A DNA stretch of 64,000 nucleotides from Mya arenaria (taxonomy: Eukaryota > Mollusca > Bivalvia > Myida > Myidae): contig NC_069130.1 in NCBI RefSeq assembly GCF_026914265.1, positions 4,238,001-4,302,000 of the forward strand. The letters run 5' to 3'. The translations under genes and the position numbers were made by a program. Positions 12,401 through 23,241 of this stretch are shown here, in pieces (the first letter of the stretch is position 1; every line of letters starts with the position of its first letter). The notes under the pieces were generated by a model. That model saw only the letters and a program-made list of their open reading frames with translations, was not told the origin of the DNA and searched no databases.

Positions 12401-15400
12401 CTCCAGCTTCTCTGATGTTCCCCATAACTAAAGACCACTCTCATATAACATGGTGCCAATGAGAGTGACAAAGTATAAACTAAATGTATTATAAACTTTC
12501 TTCACAATTGTTTTAAAAATTAATAAAGTTAAAACTCAAAATCTATCTCGTAAGTGAATAAGACACAAATGGTGTAGCTTTAAATTAATATGATATTTTC
12601 TGATTATAACAATGTACACAAACACATACCTAATTGAATTTATAACAGTTATGTAAGGTAATTGATTTTTTGAATTTTGATATAGTAATTTTAACAATTT
12701 AACTCCTTACATTGATAGGATGGATCTATGGCCATCAAGAAGTTGCTACATATCGCTGAGTCACCCAAGACAGAAAGTGATGAGGCCACGCCCCCTGGAG
12801 GGGAGGGAGGGAATGCTGGGAAGAGCAGCTATGGGAGACAACTCTCTGTGCAGGAACTGTTTGATGTGGCCAAACATCAGGCACCGGGAGCAGAACATCA
12901 ACAACAGCAATCATACCAACAGCAACAACAAAACCAATATCAGCAGCAGCAACACCAACAACAGCAGAGGAAGGGTAGGGGCAGGGCCCAGCCCAGACAG
13001 CAGGATGCAGGGATCCAGCAGCAGGGTTACCAGGGAAACAGAAACAACAGGCCGGTTCTGCTCAATCCCCCGCCCAGGGGTGGCAATAGGTGAGAGAGAG
13101 TGTGGGTAATACAAACAAATGATGCCTGCAGTTAAAGGCAACACTTAGAAACTGCAACAAATTGAAAAAAAAAATCTAATCAACCCACTTAATTTCTTGT
13201 GAATTTAGTGAGTTAAACTAAAATAAGCTTCACATTTTTTCATTTATCAAAATAAAAGTACATGTACTTGTCAGTGCAGTGTTGTTTCTAGTACACATAT
13301 ATAAACATATATTATGTATATGGATATTAGCTACTGATATTGACCATAATTCTCCATTAAGTTATTAGTTGTTAAATTAGTTGAAAATGATAACCTTATT
13401 ATTCAGGAACCCAGTAATGGAGCTGATGACATTCTGCCAGTCTCTGCAGATGGGACTGCCCATGTACGACTACATACCAAAGGTCAGTTGAGAGGACAGG
13501 CAACTATAACTAGTCTCTAATAGGGTAGAAAAATAAAGATGTTGCCATACTGTATGTAATAAGCTGGTTTTACGCGGTTTTGTACTGAAAGTTTTGAGAC
13601 TGCACTTATAAAAAACATACCACTCACAGCATGAATTTAAAATTTATCAACTGACAATTGTATCTAATATAAACAAATCCAAGTTTCAATGATATACTAA
13701 CAAGTGAACGTATACAACAAACATAACAAAAAGGACAGGTTACAAGCCACGGAGCACTTCGTTGTCTCATTGCGCCAATTTCCCTCACTGTCTTCCGCCA
13801 GTCTTCTTGTAACCTGTCTCGCACTGAATTACGCAACTTTCATTCACGACTGACGTTCTGCCGCTCCCCTTTTAATCGCACACATTTCCATGCCCTCACT
13901 GAAACGTCCATGCCAGCGGAATACCAAAGCCCTTGAACATGTTAGCTTTGATTTATCCCTTGTTAGAAAATGCATAAGTATTTGTATGAGTCATCCCCCG
14001 CTGTGATCACAGTGTTTGAATATAGCGCGATGCTCCGTGGGTGACGTCAACATTGGAATTTCTTTCCGACATCTTCAAACTACCTCTCTACTTCCGTTGA
14101 ACGTTGCAAACAGTTCTACAGTTAGATGGCGTCAATAATATGTGCATTGATGCAGCTGACATCATAGTGTTGTCATATGTTTTGACATGAGGTTTTTGAG
14201 TCTATTATTCAGACGCAGTAGAAGGAATTGTGAACAATTTTCAGAAAACGTAAATTTGACAGTGCTCCGTGAAACGCTGGATGGGTTTGTCTTGACAACC
14301 ATTTCCTTCCTTATTATGAGATAAATATAATTTTTTATAAGGAAAATAAATAGTCATGTACACAGCTGTTGATTGTTTGTTGATTTATATTAAAAACATT
14401 CTGAAATATAAACACAGTCTCAAAACTTTCCGGAAAACCCTTGTACAGTTTTTGTCAATAAGGTTATAGGAGTGATGTACTTAAATTCTTACTACTACAG
14501 ACCTTGGCTAGATCTCAGAACCTTTGCCAGATATTCAAATAAACTTCATACACCACCTAAACAATACATATAGAGTGAGGCCCGCAACAATGACCTTGGC
14601 AATAGTTGATTTATGCCTCTTGTGGTGACTGCTCGGCACTTTCATTTTGGTATTATATCATACTAAGTTGCTTATCATATTTTCTTGGCATGCTGATTGT
14701 TTCACTATCTGGCGGTATAAATGGCATCTACTTATTGTCACATGCTAGTTTGTCTGGTGACAGTTTGCCTTAAAAATATCATGTTTAGAAACTAAATGTA
14801 AAATTTATATAATTTGCATGTTATCTTTCAGAATGGTGTTTACTTCTGTGTAGTAACCCTCTTCAATGGCGCGAGATTCCAGGGAGCCCTGTGTAAAACC
14901 AAAGAGGAGGCCGCAGAGTCTGCAGCCAGTGTGGCCTTACTGCAGCTGGTACGGCTATAAATAGATATGATGTCATGTCTATAAATATATTACTGAATAT
15001 AATATTGAATACAATGAGTGATACAGCTCAAAACAAAGAGATGTTATTAGACAATTTAATTATTAAATCATAGTTATAACCCCAACAAATTATAAAGTTC
15101 ATGGGAATATATATATTATAGGTCCATTGATCAGTCTGTTGGTTTTGTCTTGATGATTACTCATGGAATGGTTGCCAGGTTTTCTTTTTTTGTTACATAT
15201 GTTTAACAGCATAAAATACAGGTCAGGTACAACTATGGTTACTAATTAACAATTTTTGACAGAGCTCCTTGTAAGAGAAATAATTTCCATCTCCTGTGTC
15301 CAGGCAGTGCTAGGGGTTAAAGGGTTACTGGGGTTACTGCTGAGACAGCTCTAGTTATGAAATACATAAGAGAAAAACAAATCATTGATTTGAAAAAATC

Positions 15401-17067
15401 AAAAAAATCTGTCCATTATAAAAAAACTATGTTTGTATTTATTTATTAAGGAAGAAACAGGATTTTATTATGTATAACCGATTTTAAATGGTGTCTTCTC
15501 TTTGGTGAATTGTGTACAAGAATTGACTCTCATGGTAACAACAGCATTCATGGCCTGACATCCTTGTAATTTTCCCCTGCAGCGAGGCAGCATGCAGCAA
15601 ATGGCCTCATACCAGATGATGTCAGGATTTCTTCCCCCTGGTGCCCGACCCCCAGGACGCCAGTTCCCCTCTCCCAACTCAGCTTTCAGCCCTGTCAGCA
15701 ACCCTCCAGGTATGTTTAGGGGCATACACAGCCATGTTTGTTGGAGCTTTGCTAGATTTTAAAGCGTTTCTAATCAAGGGAAAGACTCTAGTTTCGTTTG
15801 GTTTACTGTTGAGCATCTGTGTTAAAGGGGTACAGGTACAAAAACAAAACAAAAAAATTGCGTAGCTTTTGGTTTTGAGATTTTTAATGATGACTACTTT
15901 ACCATTTTGAAGAGTATTAATTTTGTTGTTTTTTTTGAAGTACATCAACTCCAATATCAGAAAGTTAACAAGTAGGCAGAGAAGTGCAGTTAGTGCAAAT
16001 AAATTATTAGTAAACTGCATACAAAAATCCTTATAAAAATTACTTTGGATGTGTAGTACATATACTGTATAATTATAAAATGTCTTTATGCATGAGATTT
16101 GTAATGCAAGTTTGATTATCATGTGACTGAAGTGAGTAACATTTTGAGAATGCAAATCTAACACACTGGTATGATGACCTTCAGGGTTTTTCCAAGGTCA
16201 AGGACCCCCGCATCCAGGTCACCACCCTGGTCAGTGGTACCAGCAGCAAAACAGGGGGAAACCTGGGAACCAGCAAGGATATCCTGCAACCAATCAGCAG
16301 CCTCCTTTCTCACAAAATCAGTCTCACTCTGGCTCAGCCAATCAAACAGAGGATTTCTCGAGATCTGACAAGCCATTGGCAGGTGCATCAACCAGTCAGA
16401 ATCAGCCAGGGAAAACTAAACCAACCAGTGTAGTTACCCCGTTTGTTCCTTTGCAGGTATTCACACTAACATAGCATGTTCTTTTTCACACTGAGTAAGA
16501 AACTCACTGTGTAACTACAGCATGATTTTTCTTAGATTTTTTGAGAAATTCACTTTGATTAAATGTGAATTTGGAAATGTCATTTAACTGTTAACAGTCC
16601 AGTCAATTATTTATCAATTACAAGCAGCTGTTGGTCTGAACATGTCTTTTTTCTCTTTGCATAACTATGAAAGATATTTTTCAGTAATGTACAAGGGTTT
16701 AGACTTTCATTCAAACTGTATTATGATTTTACAGGTCACCCGTAAACAGACACCACAGAAAAGCAGGAAGGGTTCTGCATCAGATGAGAGCTCTTCCAAA
16801 TTGGAGGAGGAAAAAATAGCAAAGGAAGATAAACCAAATGTACTTAACTCTTCAAATAAAGATTCAAAAGTGTCTGTTTCAACATCTGAAAATGTAAGCC
16901 AAGGTTTAGCAGGTGGTTCAGCTCATGGGAAAGTTGACTCTTCAAAAGGAGGTCCGAAATCTTCACCTAAAACTCCCAAAGATAAGACAACTCCACCTAG
17001 AACAACTGGAAGCTCTTCAAAAAAGCCTAAAAGGAGATTAGCTGCTAACTTTGGCAATATGCAATGA
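460..17067 (+). CDS. XRN1: XRN1, cytoplasmic 5'-3' exoribonuclease (3' part; 19 exons, N-terminus outside window)
   Basis: XRN1 degrades decapped 5'-monophosphate mRNA in the cytoplasm. Exons: 460-531, 1958-2092, 2530-2672, 3194-3322, 3615-3701, 4065-4200, 6221-6283, 6730-6932, 7712-7861, 8080-8195, 8519-8640, 11436-11591, 11888-12304, 12719-13089, 13407-13482, 14832-14948, 15583-15709, 16185-16456, 16735-17067. All introns are GT..AG and the phases join into one frame of 1,074 codons ending in TGA. Family hallmarks seen: VNVGLNLKFTKRQEEVPGY in the middle domains, then YQLFDRVVNTRQGFSVPFGL, GLRGTIVGI and RMPPSALLNLTHG of the XRN1 SH3-like domain (in-window residues about 265-346). The tail is poorly conserved in the family. 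Here it has Gly/Gln-rich exons, two EFxxMxKxL motifs (about 516-525 and 618-627), a poly-Gln and RG stretch (exon 12719-13089), a dsRBD-like segment (about 768-831) and a Ser/Lys-rich end. The nuclease domain must lie to the left. Confidence 0.93.
565..1584. repeat. 37-bp minisatellite in an XRN1 intron
   Basis: About 27 head-to-tail copies of a 37-bp unit containing CATAACATGATAGCGTTATA and GGCGTTGTTAAACAG. Variants form blocks: AATATAAGACG at the left, GCGATATAAGGCG in the middle, GCGTTATAAGGCG further right, and degenerate units after about 1,340. Block structure of this kind indicates local expansion by unequal exchange or slippage. No open frame of interest runs through it. Confidence 0.95.
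2160..2222 (+). pseudogene. decayed copy of the 3' end of XRN1 exon 1958-2092
   Basis: GTAAGAATCAATCCC aligns with GTGAGAATCAACCTC of the real exon, and AGAGGAGCCAAGC with GGAGGAGCCCAGC. AACAATATGTAGG matches the exon-donor junction AACAACATGAAGG. A one-base deletion and in-frame TAG codons make it non-coding. It sits about 130 bp downstream of its source. Confidence 0.75.
2359..2442 (+). pseudogene. decayed copy of the 5' end of XRN1 exon 2530-2672, with its intron edge
   Basis: CTTTAAAGGACAGTAATGTC matches CTATAAAGGACTTTGACATC, so the acceptor region was copied too. ATATCCCTGGTTTG matches ATGTCCCTGCGTTTG, and GAGAATCAGTAGCTGCTTG matches GGGAATCAGCAGTCACCTG. Indels break the frame. The real exon begins about 165 bp further on. 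Confidence 0.7.
3738..3832 (+). pseudogene. decayed copy of XRN1 exon 4065-4200
   Basis: CATTACAGCATAGATAATGC followed by TAAAAATATCCAAGAATTTG corresponds to the acceptor and start of the real exon (TTACAGTGGATACAAGC, then TTAAGAATGTCCAGGAATATG). GTCAAGGGACTGGAGTG matches GTCAAGGGTCTGGAGTG exactly but for one base, then an in-frame TGA follows. GGAGCTGACATCA is shared at the end. The intron edge is repeated again near 3870-3907 (ATAATGTTGATATATAATATTACAG), suggesting two rounds of about 160-bp duplication. Confidence 0.8.
4815..6027 (+). mobile_element. dispersed repeat, diverged copy of the TCGACTATTCG family
   Basis: This intron segment shares AACTCCATATTATCC, AAAGTTTTAGGGCA, CAATTGACTTAATACTTCA and a degenerate end (AGTCAAGCCCGATGTC, then CTTGTTT) with the copies at 18.6, 42.7 and 48.0 kb. 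Only non-coding sequence is seen. The left boundary is uncertain because the TTTTTAGCTCG start is not recognisable here. Confidence 0.55.
6350..6583. repeat. 33-bp minisatellite in an XRN1 intron
   Basis: About seven tandem copies of a 33-bp unit containing ATCCATCAGATAAGTATGTC and AAGATTCAGGTTA. Since 33 is divisible by three, it produces a spurious open frame (repeating SRFRLIHQIS). It lies wholly within the intron between exons 6221-6283 and 6730-6932. Confidence 0.95.
8979..11305. mobile_element. 2.3-kb non-autonomous element with internal tandem repeats, in an XRN1 intron
   Basis: The element begins ATTATGCCCCCCCTTCGAAG and ends in a long G run plus GCATAAT, giving short inverted termini (ATTATGCCCCC against GGGGGCATAAT). 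Between them are about 14 tandem units of roughly 119-147 bp. Each has a version of CTTGTCCGAGTGATAACTC, CAAACTTGACATGGAGGTTG and AGGTCAAGGTCACAGTGACC. A GTCGGTCGGTCGG microsatellite lies near the left end (9030-9064). There is no transposase. The layout recalls bivalve non-autonomous elements with tandem cores; the exact family is not assigned. Confidence 0.8.
13570..14446. mobile_element. MITE-like element with about 40-bp terminal inverted repeats, in an XRN1 intron
   Basis: The left end contains TACTGAAAGTTTTGAGACTG and the right end contains CAGTCTCAAAACTTTCCGG, its reverse complement with few changes. Similarity extends to about 40 bp on each side. The interior has no recognisable protein. 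No clear target-site duplication is visible. Confidence 0.7.
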
Positions 17068-17453
17068 TTGTCACACAATTCAGGAAATTACATATATCAA
17101 GACTTATCATTTACTTAGTCCGATCCAGAAGTGCTATTTTTGTCACTAGTAGAAAATACTTTATGAATACAACTAAGAAGGAGCTCAGTTTTTTTTAAAA
17201 AACTCATAACATGGAGTGAAAAGCACACTGCCTGTTCACATATTCATCTTTTATGTTTACGCCTATTCCAGTTTAACATAAACCCCACCCCATGAAGGCG
17301 AATAAAGTAATTTTATTGGGGAGGTTCATGTTCGTTTTTTGCTTGCTACTAACTAAATAAACTTGTGACCGTCCTATCTGAAAGTGCCTTCCTCAGGATG
17401 GAAGTGCGCTTAAAAGTAATAGCCCTAATTCTAATCACATTGATTTGTTCATA

Positions 17454-17459
17454 AATAAA
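17454..17459 (+). promoter_or_regulatory. probable XRN1 polyadenylation signal
   Basis: An AATAAA hexamer lies 387 bp past the XRN1 stop and is followed at once by a T/G-rich tract (TTGTGTTTTTTT), the usual arrangement of a cleavage site. Two other AATAAA copies, at 17301 and 17356, could serve as upstream sites, so the 3' UTR would be about 240 to 410 nt. Confidence 0.5.
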
Positions 17460-17479
17460 GTTGTGTTTTTTTAATCCTT

Positions 17480-18629
17480 TTTGCACAAATATTTTGATAG
17501 GTTTTATGTTGTTGTTTTTTTTAAATTGTAGAAAAAAAAGTTATCCTCAAAGCATTTGTGTCTGTTTGTGCCATTATCATATAGTGTTTTTAACCTTTGT
17601 TTTGAACAAAAAACTTAAAAGCTATGTTAAAAGCATAACTGACTTTATAAGCATGCCTAATATGACAATATTTTTCCATTTGCCTTGTCCTTTATAAAGA
17701 TGAAATTTGACGTTCATGACGTCATTATTTTAATGTTGCGCTCCGATTGGATAAGCGCGATATCATTTAACCATTGATATTCGACGCTACAAACATCAGA
17801 TACTCTTTTATACACATGTATATTTTCGGTATCATTTCTTTTAGAACAAATACTCCATTGCAGGAGATACGGCTAATCTTAAATCATAGCGAATAATAAT
17901 TAAAATTGTAAAGAAGTGGTCGCATTTTTTCGTGTGTTTATGCTGTAAGAACACAGAAGAGCAAGCGAGCATATTACCAAGAAGTGCAAGTGGCCTTTCT
18001 GAAATTTGCTCGGGTGCCCTACTGCGTTCATACACCATGAACGCAAGTAAAAATGCGATCAATCCTTATATGGCCATGTTTAGCCAGTTGCATGGCTAAG
18101 GTGCAAGTACATTGTAAGTGTGTTTCTAGGCGTCTTATAATTGTTTTATAGTGCGTCTAATAATTGTGCTTCATGTATTCATCTAGTATTTGTAAATCGG
18201 TTTATTTGTTTATTGATGAGGAATTCTTGGCAGTATTGGTTAGAGTAATACATGTTTGGGTACTTCTAATGAATTTTCATACAAATTAATATCTTATTTT
18301 TGAATGGAGAATTTCCATTGTACAACGCAGTTAGGTTAAATACAATGTTTTGACTGCGTACAAAGTTTCGCTTTTATAGGTTGTTTAAGACACAGCCATT
18401 GAGTTGGCTAGCCTTTTTGAGTAAATTTTGTGGATAGTTTTATGTCCATTTGACTGTTTTATAACCTTTGCGAAATCATTAAACTGTTGATTTGAGTTTA
18501 CTTTTTTCTCCTTGTGAGCTTGTTTTTTCCGTTTGCACAACTTTGCTAATGCCCAAAATATCTTAGCCACTTGACGGTTTAAACTGGATCGTTTGCTTGA
18601 CAGAAATGCATGTTTATGAAGATTATACG
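17480..18629. other. intergenic, nothing recognised
   Basis: AT-rich DNA downstream of XRN1. I find no exon-like stretch, tRNA or repeat array. Short open frames here lack domain features and coding texture. Confidence 0.5.
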
Positions 18630-19448
18630 TTTTTTAGCTCGACTATTCGAAGAATAGGTGGGCTATACTACTCGCCCCAGCGTCGGCATCGGCGTCTGGT
18701 TAAAGTTTTAGGGCAAGTTGGGATTTTCACTTAAAACTCCAATACCATTCATTCAATTGACTTAATACTTCACACTTTTGTTAAGAGCCATCACATAATG
18801 AGCTTAGATAACCCCATATTATCTTTAATACAAATTATGGCCCCTTATTGACTATGGACCTTCGGTTAAAGTTTTAGGGCTGGTTGGGATATTTATTAAT
18901 AACTTCTATACCCTTCATTCAATTGACTTACACATACTTCACACAATTGTTCAGTACCATCAGCCTATGAGGTTACATAACTCCATATCCTTAAATTCAA
19001 GTTATGGCCCCTGATTGACCTAGGTTAAAGTTTTAGGCAAGTAAAAGTTAAGGGCAAGTTGGGATTTTAATAAAAAAAACTTCTATACCGTTCGTTCAAT
19101 GCACTTAATGAAATTCAAAATTATTTACGACCATCTTACAACAAGAAACATAATACCATTTTAACCCAAAATACAAATTATGGCCCTCGATTTTTTAAGT
19201 TTCTTTTGAAAGGCATATTTGTATATTCTTAACAACATTTTCATCATGGGAAATCAAGTCATTGAATGACTTGCGTCATTGTTTGGGCGGGATGGTAGGA
19301 GGGCAGCATCAAAGTCACCTTATGTATCGACTAGTTTTAGTTAGGTTTGACATAAAGAGACCAAACTTGGCAATATTACATCGTTATTGTATTCACTTCT
19401 AAGTCAAAGCGGCGTAGTCGAGCGCGCTGTCTTACAACGGCTCTTGTT
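18630..19448 (+). mobile_element. dispersed repeat of the TCGACTATTCG family
   Basis: Starts TTTTTAGCTCGACTATTCG and ends TAGTCGAGCGCGCTGTC...GGCTCTTGTT, the same ends as the copies at 42.7 and 48.0 kb. AGCTCGACTA near the start and TAGTCGAGC near the end are inverted repeats. The flanks share TACG (TATACG before, TTACGG after), a possible 4-bp target duplication. The interior has repeats of AAAGTTTTAGGGCA and AACTCCATATTATC. No coding capacity is seen. Confidence 0.75.
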
Positions 19449-19859
19449 ACGGAAATATATCAGTTTCCGGGAGCGATCGTGCATTACCGGTCACTTCCGT
19501 GACAAATTTAGCGATGGTTGCCTCCGTCTGATCGTCAATTTAAAAGTATAATGGTTTATTATCGGTAGCTGAGTTTAAGCTGAACTTTAAGGAATACGTA
19601 TATTTTGTCCAGATGTTGAATCAAGACCAAACACTCACAGTACTTTGGAAATAAAGGGACATGTACTGTACATGTCCGCTAGATCGTAAAAAGATACACA
19701 TTTGTTTAAATGCGTGATTATAAGCCAAAGGTCGTGCCATTAGAACTTCGTATAAACAAAAGACAAAATTAAACTGCTTCTTGTGACATATGTTTAAGGG
19801 GCTACCACAAGCATGGTACAACGATTGTTTCCATTTCGATACTTCTCCGCTACCAACTG

Positions 19860-20564
19860 TGCTGTGTTGCATCAACTGACAATTTTTTAAACAAGTGATT
19901 TATCGAAATAACTGGTAGAAAGATATATTCAAGACCTACTACACCTACAAAGTATTCTAGATAATAGTGGTCCGGAATATCAGGTCAAGTTGAGCCTACA
20001 ACAGATGTAGAAAGGTCTTTAGAACTGAGAATTGTTAAAAGCTGCAAAATAAGGGGATTTGATACACACAATAGGGGTTTGTACAATCTCAAATCCAGAC
20101 ACTCTCATTGATTCTTTGCATGATATGTCGCGAAAAACTATACTTATTAAGCTAGGTTTAAGGTGTTTTAAACATAGCCTTGTTTTGATGCAATTGTGAA
20201 ATAATTGTGTCTTTACATAAGAATTTTGGAGTATTTGATGTCTGTTTGAGACTGTTTCCTATAACAAGTTATTGTTTGAGATTTCAGCACTTGATTAATC
20301 CTTCTGTCATATTTTTTAAGATTGAAAAACAAACATTTAAAAATATTACCGTTTAATGAGTAATTGTCCTCTCGCTTTGAACACGGGTATATTAAGCACT
20401 CGTAAATTGATCACTTCATCGTCATCTCAGTCATCCCGGATTATAACACATACCTAGTTTGGTTCTAATTTGTAACCTTTCAACAAGGAAGTTAATGGGA
20501 ATATCTGCAGCGACGGACAATAACAAACATACATAAGCCATAAATCTTCGTATGATGTGTGATG
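19860..20564 (+). repeat. duplicated segment, copy A (partner at 31.67-32.70 kb)
   Basis: Shared blocks with the partner, in order: TTTTTTAAACA..TTATCGAAAT, TCCAGACACTC.CATTGAT, ATATGTCGCGAAA, TTTTAAACAT.GCCTTG, GATTTCA.CACTTG, GAGCACAGGTA-like, GTTCTAATT.GTAACCT, ATATCTGC..GACG.ACAAT. Collinearity over about 0.7 kb supports one duplication event followed by divergence. No coding sequence is recognised. Confidence 0.65.
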
Positions 20565-20994
20565 TTAAAGTAGCTCGCTCATGGTTTGTAAAATGCACGT
20601 TTTTATCACGAAATAAAGTGTTGCAAATCATAAGGAGTTTTGAAGTAAAAATACCAAATGCAGGAACCCTTCAGGAAATATTAATATCTGCTCAAATAGC
20701 GTATTTGAAGACCACGAATTAATTACGGCTGTGGTGTTGCGTGATTGGTTAATTAACATGATCACTTGATGTTATCAATGTATGCTTAACATGTCAACAT
20801 ATCCACCAATTTTGTTCAAGTCCCGATGGTCGTGTGGGCTTGTTTCTTGACTTTTCCGGTGTGGATTTGTTATGCTAAAATTGAATGTTTTCTGCAATTT
20901 CGATATGGTAGAGTTAAATAATGATAAAATAAGTGATTTCAGATGCATTACCGGGACATTTGTGTGGTCCAAAAACATGAGCGAGTCACTTTAA
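20565..20994. mobile_element. MITE with TTAA ends (piggyBac-type target)
   Basis: The left end is TTAAAGTAGCTCGCTCATG and the right end CATGAGCGAGTCACTTTAA. These are inverted repeats matching at 17 of 19 positions and bounded by TTAA on both sides. Length is 430 bp with no coding capacity. A related copy with the same left-end sequence (CTCGCTCATGGTTTGTAAAA) is at 47,819. It appears to have inserted at the right edge of duplicated segment A. Confidence 0.85.
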
Positions 20995-22555
20995 CGGTTT
21001 TTTTTCAGTTATTCATCATTTGCCCTGTCTGCGATTGAATTTCTTAGGAACGCAAGCATACTTTAAATCTATAAAGAAGATAACTCTATATTTAAGCAAG
21101 TTCGCAAAAGGCTTACTGTCGATCGCCAAAGGTTTTTTTTTATTTTAATAACAAATTTGCTGAACTCATTGTGTATAATGTGACGACCCGTGACATATCA
21201 TATATTTATCATATACGCGTTTCTATCAAATTAAATTACATTTGTATATTATATTTCACATCCAGAACTCCTCATTTTTATCGAAAACAACGTAGTTGTC
21301 AAATGACCGAGGCGTTCCGAATGAATATGTTATGGACGCTCGAAGTAGTTCTACTCTATGAAGTTATGAATGCCAAGTTAATAAACCAAATATCATTAAA
21401 AAAACACAATTCAATCTGTAAAACGGCAACAAAATCAAAGCTTATGGATTTTATCGAGTTGAAAAATGTGTATAAGGACAATTGAAACAGGTTTAACATA
21501 ATCAATATCATATTTAAACTTTACAAACCTGAAATACGTTCTGATTTATAAACTTTCATGAAAATAACAAATGATATATACATAGAATATAACTATAATT
21601 ATATTCAAACGAATATGATAATTAAGGATTAACTGAGTTTAAATGTTGAAATTTGAAACAAAGATCAAAATAACCTGTCAGAAAATTATCTTGTTGATGG
21701 AAAATTTACGTTAATACACTGGAATATTACCATTCCGTGGCTCATTTTGTGTTTGAATGGACATTATCAAGTGGCACTACACATACTTAAGAAGACATTA
21801 AGTTAGTAAGGTAAGACTTTCGATTAAGTGGGGCCGTGTTTCAAAATACAAAGTCAGTTCGAAAATGGAGAGAAGTTTTGATTGTAACTCAGCTATCTCT
21901 ACGATCGTTTTTCCTATTGTAATATGACCATATATGAATAAGTATTGTTTAAACCAAAGGACTGATCATGAAATGGCCATAACTTACTGGAGCAATCAGG
22001 TTGATTATCAGATTTGTCATGTACTCAAAAATATACTAGACTACACAAGCGCACCATCCAAGTTTACCTTTTATTTCAATAATGGAGAAAACGAGTAATA
22101 AAACACGCCCAAAATGCAGCATTTTGGACAGGAAATGATTACAATAACCCATTTTTCTGTTATTACGCAATAAATTTGAATAATATTTATAACACCTTCA
22201 TCGTATGCATATTAACACTGTTTATATTTGACATTGTCAATGGTAATACGGGATGGGCGTTGAATACCTTTGTCGGGTGACTAACGAATACAAAGATAAA
22301 ATGATGAAATTTGGTAAACAAAATATTTTATTATTTAGTGTAATACTATATTTTTATATTATAAAGTGGATTAAGTTAAGGATAACACTTATCCACTTTT
22401 ATACTAAAACTTTGTTTGTCGACGTAGCTGTTTAGCTAATATTTGCAAATCTCATAGTTTTATTTTTAACCTAACAAACAACTGGTTTTCTTCTTTTTTT
22501 GGAATCCCATGACATGTAATGTTTTATTTATAGGAAGCGAAAGTGGAAAAGTAGT
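20995..22555. other. intergenic, nothing recognised
   Basis: AT-rich DNA between two MITEs, upstream of the first TNF-receptor gene. A 104-codon open frame near 21.2-21.5 kb has no recognisable domain and AT-driven composition, so it is not called a gene. Confidence 0.4.
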
Positions 22556-22870
22556 TTAAAAGCTGCACTCTCGCAAACTGATTATTTTGACATTTTTTGT
22601 ATTGGAAGTAGCTAAATTTTGCGTAAATGACCGGAGAACTGCTGACAAAGAGTAGATTGCAGTAATCATTTTTCCGTTCAAAAATGGATGTTTAATGGTT
22701 GAAAGCGTTATTAAAGCTTGAAGAAAAGTGAAATTTTCAGCATTTTTCCATACCATTGAGATATGTTCTTATTATGTCCATATTGAAGGTATTGATGCCA
22801 AAAATCAGCTGTTTTTAGGACATAAAAATAAAAAGACCTTAACTGGCAATCTGTAAGAGTGCAGCTTTAA
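22556..22870. mobile_element. MITE with TTAA ends and AGCTGCACTCT inverted repeats
   Basis: TTAA is followed by AAGCTGCACTCTCGCA on the left. On the right TGTAAGAGTGCAGCT is followed by TTAA. The 315-bp interior is non-coding. The right end of the insertion at 31,952-32,303 (GTGACAGTACAGCTTTAA) is related. Confidence 0.8.
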
Positions 22871-23241
22871 TAAGGATGTGAACAAAGACACACAGATTAG
22901 ATCAAACTGAGTAACTAAAGAAAAAAATAAAGACACACACGCACACCAACGCACACACACCATTATTATATTCTCTTTGAATTTGAATGTTTGGTGGCCT
23001 AAATAATATGGACTAGTTTAAAAAGGTCAATCGTTAAATCTATAATTGTTCCGAACATTTATCAGTTTATCATTATCTGTTTATCAGTGTAAGAATAATT
23101 CCCATCACGGTCAATGCAAGTTGTATATAGGTCGTCATACATTGTTTGTTGTTTTTCAGAATTTGCCTCGTGATAAGAAAGAGACTTGCTTGAGAAACCT
23201 CCTGGTAGGAACGTTTTCAAGCATCATCTGAAACAGCTGAA

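Noticed and set aside
12911..13144. 77-codon minus-strand frame rich in Leu
   Set aside because: It is the antisense of the Gln-rich XRN1 exon (CAG/CAA repeats read as CTG/TTG).
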